Assembly (NCBI GenBank): GCA_947306845.1
Contig: CAMZHP010000240.1
Coordinates: 1 to 5,410 of the forward strand
Direction: 5' to 3'
From: an uncultured Prevotellaceae bacterium
Lineage (GTDB): Bacteria; Bacteroidota; Bacteroidia; Bacteroidales; Bacteroidaceae
Length of the DNA: 5,410 nucleotides
Shown here: positions 1-5,410 of the stretch, piece by piece
How positions within the stretch are numbered: position 1 is the first letter of the stretch
Layout: the number at the start of each line of letters is the position of its first letter
The notes under the pieces: model-generated
Seen by the model: only the letters and a program-made list of their open reading frames with translations
Told to the model about the DNA's origin: nothing
Databases searched by the model: none
Program-made: the position numbers and the translations under genes

Positions 1-118
1 AGCCGTGCTATGTCAGCAGACTGTTCTTTGGTTGCATTTTGGATTCTAACCATCTCTTTTCATTCATAATACTTTTTTGCCCAATTCCGTGGATGAAGAT
101 GGAAATATATAGCCATCC

Positions 119-138
119 CAAATTGTTCAAACAATTTG
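119..138. repeat. Perfect inverted repeat, candidate operator
   Basis: The arms CAAATTGT and ACAATTTG are perfect reverse complements around a 4-base centre (TCAA). A second, overlapping dyad (AATTT-GCG-AAATT, 133-145) shares its right arm, so the two cannot form as hairpins at once. The repeat lies just upstream of a T-rich -7-like element at 150-158, a position that suits a regulator-binding site. A regulatory role is inference, because short AT-rich palindromes also arise by chance. Confidence 0.35.
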
Positions 139-149
139 CGAAATTACAT

Positions 150-158
150 TATTTTTTG
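150..158 (+). promoter_or_regulatory. Possible promoter -7 element (weak)
   Basis: TATTTTTTG resembles the Bacteroidota -7 consensus TAnnTTTG with one extra T. No good TTTG -33 box sits at the usual 19-21 base spacing; the nearest candidate is TTG at 123-125, inside the inverted repeat. The bases from the T-run onward (154-171) closely resemble those at the promoter-like site near 4983-4999, which slightly strengthens the call. Confidence 0.25.
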
Positions 159-197
159 CATATCGTATGTGCCGTTTGCTAAAAAAAGGTCCTATTC

Positions 198-228
198 TTG
201 CATAGTTCGCATATTTTTACTTTATTTG
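198..228 (+). promoter_or_regulatory. Possible alternative promoter (weak)
   Basis: TTTATTTG (221-228) matches five of the six fixed positions of the Bacteroidota -7 element TAnnTTTG. TTG at 198-200 lies 20 bases upstream, at the expected spacing for the -33 TTTG box, but is incomplete. It would give a 5' leader of roughly 220 bases before the start at 454. Other T-rich sites nearby are similarly plausible, so this is only a candidate. Confidence 0.22.
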
Positions 229-272
229 CACAAAATATCTGACAATAGATAAATCTAAAGTCCTAAAACATG

Positions 273-290
273 AGGGGTTACTGGACCCTT
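273..290 (+). repeat. Small stem-loop in the leader
   Basis: AGGGGT (273-278) pairs with ACCCTT (285-290) with one G-U wobble around a 6-base loop. A T-rich but interrupted stretch follows (TATTCTTATG). It could be a weak terminator of an upstream transcript, or a leader structure of the GH31 mRNA. It is too short to decide. Confidence 0.25.
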
Positions 291-453
291 TATTCTTATG
301 TGCACTGACGTGATACCATTTCTACCTTTTTTGTAAGATAGTTATGTATAATGATGCAGTCGCTTTCTCCGAGAAAACCAAAGTACGGTTGCCATAGCCT
401 GATGGTGTGAGATACATTGATTTTAAAAACAAACTACAATTATTCTACTGAAA

Positions 454-2838
454 ATGATGAAAAAACTATTGGCACTATTGCTTTCACTCGTCATTAGTAC
501 TGCTTTTGCGCAAGAACGCAAGGGCAACGAGGTCGTCTACACCTCCCCGCAAGGTGACCTGCGAATCCAGATGTGCAACGAGCAGATGTTTCGTGTCACC
601 AAGAGCAATACGCACCAATTTGTCGCCGACGAGCCTTGGATGGTTGTCAAATACGATTTCGCCCCCGTCGATTTCCAGGTTTCCGGCAATACGCTGTGTA
701 CCTCTGCGCTGCAACTGGAAGTGACACCAAACCCCTGGCGCATTACCGTAAAGGACAAAGCAGGAAAAATCCTTTATCACGAGACCAATGCGGATGCTGG
801 CGCTCAGCCCATGAATGAATGCACGATGCAGCCCGATGAGCATTTCTTCGGTTTCGGCGAACGCATGGATGCCCTCGACCAGCGAGGCCGCAAGATTCAC
901 CTGAACGTGGAATTAGGCCAGGGACCGCGGCCCGCCGTAGGTGGCAAGGATATCCTCCGCGCCAACTACTGTCCCGTTCCATGGTTCATCAGCACAAAGG
1001 GATATGCCGTCTTCTTCCATAATGCGGCAAAGACCGACTGGGACATGGGCTGGAGCCGCAAAGACCGCTACAGTTATAGCGCCAGCGCCGGAGCACTTGA
1101 CTATTACATCATCGTGGGGCCCACCATAGAGTCTCTTATCCACAACTACCAGCAACTCACTGGCGCCAGTCCGCTGATGCCCCGTTCTGCCTACGGACTG
1201 CATCTGGGTTCCTACAGCGGCGGCACATGGAAGCATGAGGAGATGACCAGCGACACCTATCCGGTCAACCTAGTTCGCCGGATGCGTGATGAGAACATCC
1301 CCTTCGACCTATTGTGGCTCGACTCCACCTGGCGGTTCTTCAATTCCACCTTTGGCAACGGAGGTTGCACGTTCGAGTTCCGCCCCACGTTCAAGAATCC
1401 ACAGGCCATGATTGACTCCGTCTATGCCCAGCATGTCGACATGTTCGGACTGCACATCCGTTCCATCATGGACAATGGCCAGCACAACACGCTGCTCGAC
1501 GATGCGCTGGCAGCCGGTGTCACCATCCCCGGGGCACGGAGCAGCGGCATCATCAATTTCTTCGACCCGAAGGCTGTCGACTGGTGGTGGGAGAATGGTG
1601 TCTCGCGCATAGCCCGCATGGGAGTGAAATTTGTCAAGACCGATGTGGGCAGCGCCCTGCGCTTTGAGGATGGATTCAAGCCCGACGGCCCGTTCAGCGC
1701 AGACGAGTTGCACAATCTCTTTCCCATTGCATATGCCAAGGCTCCCTACGAGCGCTTTGCCCGGCAGAATGGCGTGCGCGGTTTCGACCACACCCGCGAG
1801 GGTTATGCCGGCATACAGCGCTATCCCTTCATCTGGGCAGGCGACTGGGGCTCGGAGTGGCAGTGGTTTGAACCCGTCATCCGTGGCGGCCTGAATATCG
1901 GCCTGTCGGGAGTGGGCAATTGGTCGCACTGCATGGGAGGCTTCGAGCAGTATTCTCCCTACGATACCGACCTCTATGTGCGATGGTGCCAGTTCGGCAT
2001 GTTCAGCCCTGTCGCCTTGCTCTTTGGCATGGACCACCCACGCTACCATGAGCCCTGGACCTATGGCGAGGAGGCACAGCGAATCTTTGTCAAGTACGAC
2101 TCGCTGCGCTACACGCTCATTCCCTATATTTACAGCAACGCTTTCCGTATGTACCGCACCAGCCGTCCGCTGATGACTCCATTGCTCTACGATTTCACCA
2201 GCGACGAACTGACCTACAACATCAGCGACCAGTATCTGTTCGGCGAGTGGATGATGGTGTGTCCCGTCACCAGCAAGGGCGCCTTGAGCCGTCCGGTCTA
2301 TTTCCCGGGAGAACGGTGGGTTGACTTCTGGACAGGCGAGCGCATAGAGGGACGGCAGTATAAGTCGTTCCTGACGCCTCCCGACCTGATGCCCATCTTC
2401 ATCCGCGAGGGAGCCATCATCCCTAAACAGCCAGCCATGCAATATATGGGGGAACGGCCTGTCGATACAGTGACGCTGACGGTGTTCCCCGCACGACATT
2501 CGGAATACGAAATGTATGAGGACGACGGGCGCACCGACCAGTACCGGCAAGGTATCTATGCCATCACCCGCATCGTATGCCAGCAGGATGGACAAATCTG
2601 CACGCTGACCATCCACCGTCCCGAGGGACGCTTCACACCAGCCCGACATGCCTACCACGCTGAGGTATACTGGGACGAAGAACCCAGCCAAGTCCTGCAG
2701 AACCAGAAACCTATGGCCAGAATCCAGCCCGACGCCGATGCCGAGGGATGGTACTTCGACACTCAGTCGCGCCGCGTCATCATCAAGAGCCGGCTGACCA
2801 ACCAAAAGAATATAGAATTCAAAATCCTGCCACAATGA
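454..2838 (+). CDS. Secreted glycoside hydrolase family 31 (alpha-glycosidase, alpha-xylosidase/alpha-glucosidase type)
   Basis: A retaining exo-alpha-glycosidase that should release a terminal alpha-linked sugar in the periplasm or at the cell surface. Residues 1-19 form a signal peptide cut at AFA|Q; translation may start at 454 or at the second ATG, 457. The order follows GH31: N-terminal beta-sandwich (about 25-235), TIM barrel (about 245-580), proximal beta domain (about 585-660) and a DUF5110-like distal domain (about 670-790, with YEDDGRTDQY). Visible catalytic features are Asp290 (WLD), nucleophile Asp397 (KTDVG, like KTDFG of E. coli YicI), Arg448, and acid/base Asp464 (WAGDW); Arg448 to Asp464 has the family spacing of 16. 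Two usually conserved subsite residues differ: Cys493 for Asp in HDIGGF, and Phe524 for His. Length is normal and the gene intact. The stop overlaps the esterase start. Family certain, substrate unknown. Confidence 0.95.
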   Translation: MMKKLLALLLSLVISTAFAQERKGNEVVYTSPQGDLRIQMCNEQMFRVTKSNTHQFVADEPWMVVKYDFAPVDFQVSGNTLCTSALQLEVTPNPWRITVKDKAGKILYHETNADAGAQPMNECTMQPDEHFFGFGERMDALDQRGRKIHLNVELGQGPRPAVGGKDILRANYCPVPWFISTKGYAVFFHNAAKTDWDMGWSRKDRYSYSASAGALDYYIIVGPTIESLIHNYQQLTGASPLMPRSAYGLHLGSYSGGTWKHEEMTSDTYPVNLVRRMRDENIPFDLLWLDSTWRFFNSTFGNGGCTFEFRPTFKNPQAMIDSVYAQHVDMFGLHIRSIMDNGQHNTLLDDALAAGVTIPGARSSGIINFFDPKAVDWWWENGVSRIARMGVKFVKTDVGSALRFEDGFKPDGPFSADELHNLFPIAYAKAPYERFARQNGVRGFDHTREGYAGIQRYPFIWAGDWGSEWQWFEPVIRGGLNIGLSGVGNWSHCMGGFEQYSPYDTDLYVRWCQFGMFSPVALLFGMDHPRYHEPWTYGEEAQRIFVKYDSLRYTLIPYIYSNAFRMYRTSRPLMTPLLYDFTSDELTYNISDQYLFGEWMMVCPVTSKGALSRPVYFPGERWVDFWTGERIEGRQYKSFLTPPDLMPIFIREGAIIPKQPAMQYMGERPVDTVTLTVFPARHSEYEMYEDDGRTDQYRQGIYAITRIVCQQDGQICTLTIHRPEGRFTPARHAYHAEVYWDEEPSQVLQNQKPMARIQPDADAEGWYFDTQSRRVIIKSRLTNQKNIEFKILPQ
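2835..2838 (+). promoter_or_regulatory. ATGA start/stop overlap (translational coupling)
   Basis: The four bases ATGA hold both the start of the esterase gene (2835-2837) and the stop of the GH31 gene (2836-2838). The downstream protein begins with a clean signal peptide from this ATG, which fixes the start. Such overlaps normally mean one mRNA with re-initiating ribosomes. There is no Shine-Dalgarno sequence. Confidence 0.85.
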
Positions 2839-3635
2839 AAAAGTTGCTCACCCTTGTCACCACGCTTTTGCTCGTCAGCATGGTCTCCGCGCAGAACCAT
2901 AACGCACTGCGCTTCCGCCAGCCGTTGGCTTTCCATCAGTATCTCATCCGCGACCTCCACCAGCAGACGTTGGAGCGCGACCGCTCCCTGTCAGAAGCAT
3001 TGCAGAAGAAAAAGCTGACACTGCAATATATAACCGATGCCCGCCAGAGGATGATGTCGATAGTAGGTGAACTGCCAGAGCGGGGAGACCTGAAAGCGCA
3101 GGTCACGGGCAGCGTTCAGGGTGATGGATTCCATGTGGAGAAGATTGTCTTCCAAAGTGCACCGGGACGCTACGTCACCGCTCACCTGTATCTGCCCGAC
3201 AACATTAGCCGGCGCATACCTGCCTGTATCGAGATGTGTGGACATGGTCTCAACGGCAAGGGTAACGGTTCGATGCTGGCATGCCGCATGGCGGTCAACG
3301 GCATCGCCGTGATGGTGGTGGACCCGTTGTCGCAGGGTGAGCGTCTTCAACTCCACGATGCCCAAGGAAAGCCGCTGACAAGGGGGGTAACCACCGAGCA
3401 TACACTCATCGATGTGCCATATCTGCTGCTGGGGTCCAGCCTGGCGGCACAGGAGTATTTCGACAATAGCCGGGCCATCTGCTCACTCGCAGCGACATCG
3501 ACCCTGACCGCATCGGAGCCTATGGCTTTTCTGGCGGCGGAACGCAATGCGCCTATCTGGCCGCCCTCGACGAGCGCATTCAGTGTGCCTGTGTCGCATT
3601 GTTCTTCTCCTCGCGGGAACGTACCCTGGAATTGA
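2835..3635 (+). CDS. 5' fragment of the broken esterase
   Basis: Read without correction, this frame gives 266 residues. The first 215 are native and the last 51 or so come from the wrong frame, ending at TGA 3633-3635. Residues 1-19 (MKKLLTLVTTLLLVSMVSA) are a signal peptide cut before Gln20. A helical segment follows (about 30-80), then the first strands of an alpha/beta hydrolase. The CGHGLNGKG segment around His137-Gly138 is the usual HG oxyanion-hole motif, and VVDPLSQGER (161-170) is a typical loop of this esterase group. The fragment stops before the nucleophile Ser, so it should be inactive and probably unstable. Confidence 0.55.
   Translation: MKKLLTLVTTLLLVSMVSAQNHNALRFRQPLAFHQYLIRDLHQQTLERDRSLSEALQKKKLTLQYITDARQRMMSIVGELPERGDLKAQVTGSVQGDGFHVEKIVFQSAPGRYVTAHLYLPDNISRRIPACIEMCGHGLNGKGNGSMLACRMAVNGIAVMVVDPLSQGERLQLHDAQGKPLTRGVTTEHTLIDVPYLLLGSSLAAQEYFDNSRAICSLAATSTLTASEPMAFLAAERNAPIWPPSTSAFSVPVSHCSSPRGNVPWN
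3470..3480 (+). other. Frameshift site in the esterase
   Basis: Protein similarity is kept in the first frame up to Ile215 (ATC, 3477-3479) and resumes in the frame two bases on at Leu (CTG, 3479-3481). A TAG in the second frame at 3467-3469 gives the left limit. Compared with the usual NSRAIDYLLTR of this family, two residues and one extra base are missing. A 7-base deletion between short ATC repeats would explain this, as would a one-base loss in a protein two residues shorter here. Confidence 0.75.
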
Positions 3636-4795
3636 TTGGTCCCTCCGACGGATGCCAGCAGATGCCCAACGAGGGTGCCCAGCGCATAGAGATAGCCGAT
3701 ATGGCACTCATGATGGCACCAAAGCCCTTCATCGTGCTCGACGGGAAATACGATTTTGTGGACCATTGGGGTGCCTTGCGGGGATTCGACGAACTGCAGC
3801 GCGCCTATACCACGCTTGGATGTCCCGAGCGTGTGCGTCAGTATTATGCTGAGGACGGCCACGGTGCTCCTCTTGATGTCCAGCAGGAGATGGTCGGCTG
3901 GTTCCGTCGCTGGCTCGCCGAAGACCAGTCGCCACTGGTGGATGTCGCCCCGTGGCAAGGCAAGGAGATGAACTGCACCAAGAGCGGACAAGTGAATCTG
4001 GAATACCCCGACGCACAGTCTGTCAGTGACATGGCACTGGCGCAGATGCAACAGTATGCAGACAACCGCAAGGCCTTCCTGCAAAAGGACGCTGCCGACA
4101 TACAGGCCACACTGTGTCGATATCTCGGCATCACCCTCCCCAGTCAACCCATCGAGATGGTTCCTACAGGTAAGGCCGACCTGCGCGACATCATCGAACT
4201 ACGCTTCCAAATCAATCGTGAGGGCGAGATGCCGGTGCCATGCATCGTGCGCATACCTGATGCCGCAAACGACAATTCCAAGATTCAGATACACCTCTGC
4301 GAACAGGGCAAGGCATGGTATCTGAACGAAACCGACCGCCGCGATGCTGTCAGCGACGGCACTATCATCATTGCTGCCGACCTGCGGGGCATCGGCGAGA
4401 CAAGCGACCCCTACGACCTGAACCTGCTGAAATATTGGAACCGCGACTATCGCCTTTCGGCTACAGCGCTCCACATCGGACGGCCACTGATGGGACAACG
4501 CGTCACCGACCTCATCACACTGCTCGATTTCTGCTCGCAGCATCCACAGTTGAAAGACCGCAAAATAGAGGTCGTGGCCGACGGTGTATGCGGACCGGTG
4601 GTCACACATGCTGCATTGCTCGACTCACGCATCTCAAGCGCCACCTTGACACGCACCCTCAGAACATGGCGCTCCTATCTGGGGAACCCCATTCAGCACG
4701 ACATGCTGGCCAACGTGCTTCCGGGTGTGCTGCGAGACTATGATTTGCCAGACCTCGTCCGTCTATCCAACGGACGTGTCCGCTATGGTGATTGA
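3470..4795 (+). CDS. 3' fragment of the broken esterase
   Basis: This frame is open from just after TAG 3467-3469 to TGA 4793-4795 and holds most of the protein. It has the nucleophile elbow GFSGGG, catalytic Asp and His, a linker (MNCTKSGQV, about 3968-3994) and a second alpha/beta-hydrolase-like domain (about 4160-4795). Family-like sequence begins at 3479, but the first start-like codons come later: TTG 3599 and ATG 3662. Both lie after the Ser codon at 3530, and neither has a signal peptide, so any re-initiated product would be cytoplasmic and lack the nucleophile. The second domain shows DGVCGP (4580-4597) where a GxSxG elbow would be, so it looks non-catalytic. The C-terminus (YDLPDLVRLSNGRVRYGD) looks natural rather than truncated. 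Confidence 0.6.
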   Translation, partial: PGHLLTRSDIDPDRIGAYGFSGGGTQCAYLAALDERIQCACVALFFSSRERTLELIGPSDGCQQMPNEGAQRIEIADMALMMAPKPFIVLDGKYDFVDHWGALRGFDELQRAYTTLGCPERVRQYYAEDGHGAPLDVQQEMVGWFRRWLAEDQSPLVDVAPWQGKEMNCTKSGQVNLEYPDAQSVSDMALAQMQQYADNRKAFLQKDAADIQATLCRYLGITLPSQPIEMVPTGKADLRDIIELRFQINREGEMPVPCIVRIPDAANDNSKIQIHLCEQGKAWYLNETDRRDAVSDGTIIIAADLRGIGETSDPYDLNLLKYWNRDYRLSATALHIGRPLMGQRVTDLITLLDFCSQHPQLKDRKIEVVADGVCGPVVTHAALLDSRISSATLTRTLRTWRSYLGNPIQHDMLANVLPGVLRDYDLPDLVRLSNGRVRYGD

Positions 4796-4871
4796 ATGGC
4801 AGGCATCTTCATTAAAAGGGTATGATGTGTCTCTTTCTGAAATCCAGAGAAGACGCATTTGACAGAACATT

Positions 4872-4906
4872 CCTGCTTGGCAGGAGGTTTTGCCCCTCCC
4901 GATTTT
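4872..4906 (+). terminator. Possible weak transcription terminator
   Basis: Two overlapping hairpins lie about 80 bases after the esterase stop. CCTGC/GCAGG (4872-4884) has a 3-base loop. GGAGG/CCTCC (4883-4899) has a 7-base loop and is followed by CGATTTT. They share two G residues, so they are mutually exclusive. The T-run is only four bases and is offset by three bases, so this would be a weak intrinsic terminator. Confidence 0.35.
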
Positions 4907-4979
4907 AACAATTACCCCTCTAAAAACCTAATTTCTGTTAAACTGCAGATTTCCGTTTTTCTATTTCATGTTTTTATAC

Positions 4980-4987
4980 TACTTTTG
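4980..4987 (+). promoter_or_regulatory. Bacteroidota-type promoter -7 element
   Basis: TACTTTTG matches all fixed positions of the Bacteroidota -7 consensus TAnnTTTG and is followed by C, as is common. The -33 TTTG box is imperfect: a T-run ending TTTC at 4958-4961 lies 18 bases upstream. Transcription would start near 4993-4996 on the plus strand, a few bases before a 10-bp stem-loop at 4998-5031. No gene follows within the window. Confidence 0.4.
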
Positions 4988-4997
4988 CAATCGTAAG

Positions 4998-5272
4998 TGT
5001 TGAATAACTGTCTCAAGGTCAGTTGACAACAAAGATCCCCCTTTGGGAACCATTCCCATAAGCCTCTGGACAATCTGGCTGCTGGAAACAGCCAGCATTG
5101 AATACTTCATTCATGACTCTCAATTAACTAGGACCGATGCTTATAAAATTGAAATGGAGCCATTTCGATAGGTGGTTCTGTAATCAATCCGCATTTTATT
5201 TGCAAAAACTGCTGCAATCCTTCTTATTGCAGTGGCTGTCAAGCTTGTACCTTTTTTTAAGGCACAGGCTTG
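4998..5272 (+). ncRNA. Candidate structured RNA or leader with seven stem-loops
   Basis: Seven inverted repeats follow one another after the promoter-like element. (1) 4998-5031: TGTTG and AACTG pair with CAGTT and CAACA around a 3/2 internal loop. (2) 5044-5058: TGGGAA/TTCCCA with a 3-base loop. (3) 5075-5095: CTGGCTG/CAGCCAG with a 7-base loop. (4) 5099-5113: TGAAT/ATTCA. (5) 5148-5169: 10-base arms with one wobble around AG. (6) 5212-5232: CTGCAAT/ATTGCAG with a 7-base loop. (7) 5240-5272: arms of 14 with one A-C mismatch and one wobble. None is followed by a T-run, so they are not simple terminators. I do not recognise an RNA family. The strand is taken from the promoter, and the structures could instead be protein-binding dyads or chance. 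Confidence 0.3.
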
Positions 5273-5360
5273 CCATATTCATGTCCCAATTACGTAGGTG
5301 TCATCAACTCAATTCAGATGCCGTCATCATGCGTAACCTCCCATCAAAACAATGTTTAGC

Positions 5361-5397
5361 CTTGCCGGTATCCCATAACCTACGGTACCATGGCAAG
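5361..5397. repeat. Inverted repeat near the window end
   Basis: CTTGCC-GGTA (5361-5370) pairs with TACC-AT-GGCAAG (5386-5397): ten base pairs with a 2-base bulge and a 15-base loop. No T-run follows within the visible bases, so it is not a clear terminator. It may belong to the same structured region as the hairpins upstream. Confidence 0.3.
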
Positions 5398-5410
5398 AAT
5401 CTATGTGGCC

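Larger units (their letters stand above)
1..453. other. AT-rich intergenic region upstream of the GH31 gene
   Basis: No convincing coding sequence is visible on either strand, and I recognise no RNA gene. The region is clearly more AT-rich than the coding DNA after it. It contains a perfect inverted repeat at 119-138, T-rich stretches ending in TTTG or TTGC that resemble Bacteroidota -7 elements (70-79, 150-158, 221-228), and a small hairpin at 273-290. The last bases before the start at 454 are A/T-rich with no Shine-Dalgarno motif, as is usual in Bacteroidota. The region probably carries the promoter and leader of the two-gene unit downstream. Confidence 0.6.
2835..4795 (+). pseudogene. Frameshifted secreted two-domain alpha/beta hydrolase (acetyl-xylan-esterase-like)
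   Basis: Two reading frames together encode one protein of about 653 residues, typical of exported Bacteroidota esterases annotated as acetyl-xylan esterase or prolyl-oligopeptidase-like hydrolase. Such an enzyme would remove acyl groups from a glycan, helping the upstream GH31. The first frame runs from 2835 to about 3478, ending NSRAI. The family then expects roughly DYLLTR, but the sequence continues LLTR in the next frame from 3479. That frame has a TAG at 3467-3469, so the break lies between about 3470 and 3480. The rejoined protein has a complete triad: Ser in GFSGGG (3530-3532), Asp in GKYDFVD (3752-3754) and His in DGHGAP (3860-3862). No slippery heptamer is seen, so programmed frameshifting is unlikely. 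A real mutation or a sequencing or assembly error are both possible. The deacetylase substrate is inferred. Confidence 0.8.
4796..5410. other. Intergenic region rich in inverted repeats
   Basis: No convincing gene is seen on either strand in these 615 bases; the longest start-to-stop stretch I read right after the esterase is 28 codons (4822-4908). The composition turns AT-rich again. The first part holds terminator-like hairpins (4872-4899). A promoter-like element follows at 4980-4987, then a run of stem-loops from 4998 to 5272 and another at 5361-5397. I recognise no tRNA, rRNA, CRISPR or transposase sequence. It may be the leader of a gene beyond the window, a non-coding RNA, or remnant DNA. 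Confidence 0.6.

Noticed and set aside
270..308. 12-residue frame (MRGYWTLYSYVH) in the leader, a possible leader peptide
   Set aside because: It has no run of regulatory codons or attenuator-like structure, and a frame this short is expected by chance.
347..352. TATAAT, like an E. coli -10 box
   Set aside because: The nearest -35-like sequence is too close (10 bases), and Bacteroidota primary sigma factors use a different consensus.
1309..2835. Long minus-strand reading frame of 508 codons opposite the GH31 gene
   Set aside because: It mirrors the well-supported GH31 gene, its translation shows no recognisable domain, and long antisense frames are common opposite GC-rich codon-biased genes.
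3470..3490. Programmed ribosomal frameshift in the esterase
   Set aside because: No slippery heptamer or adjacent strong stem was seen, and two expected residues are missing as well as the frame.
3347..4147. Minus-strand frame of 266 codons opposite the esterase
   Set aside because: It lies opposite conserved hydrolase sequence (including the triad) and has no recognisable motif.
4822..4908. 28-codon plus-strand frame just after the esterase
   Set aside because: It is short, has no recognisable features and overlaps the terminator-like hairpins.
5240..5272. Intrinsic terminator
   Set aside because: The stem is long, but no T-run follows on either strand; the T-run is in the loop.

Overview
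The window looks like a piece of a Bacteroidota chromosome, most likely a Prevotella-like gut or rumen Bacteroidales. This rests on AT-rich intergenic DNA around GC-richer coding DNA, start sites without a Shine-Dalgarno sequence, secreted proteins whose signal peptides end Ala-x-Ala before Gln, and a TAnnTTTG-type promoter element. The genus is inference.

Layout: bases 1-453 hold no gene. They form an AT-rich upstream region with a perfect 8-bp inverted repeat (119-138) and weak promoter-like elements. Bases 454-2838 encode a complete secreted glycoside hydrolase family 31 enzyme of 794 residues. It keeps the catalytic Asp pair but, compared with remembered E. coli YicI and human maltase, has two changed sugar-binding residues. 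Its stop codon overlaps the next start (ATGA, 2835-2838). The second gene (2835-4795) encodes a secreted two-domain alpha/beta hydrolase resembling acetyl-xylan esterases. Its reading frame breaks at about 3470-3480, so neither fragment keeps a full catalytic triad. As read, it is a pseudogene or carries a sequencing error.

Bases 4796-5410 hold no convincing gene. A weak terminator-like hairpin follows the second gene. A promoter-like element at 4980-4987 is then followed by seven consecutive inverted repeats (4998-5272) and one more at 5361-5397. This is a candidate structured RNA or long leader and the least explained part of the window.

Together the two genes look like a small carbohydrate-utilisation operon: an exo-acting alpha-glycosidase plus an esterase that would remove acyl groups from the same glycan. 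No SusC/SusD pair, transporter or regulator lies within the window, so the substrate cannot be fixed from context.
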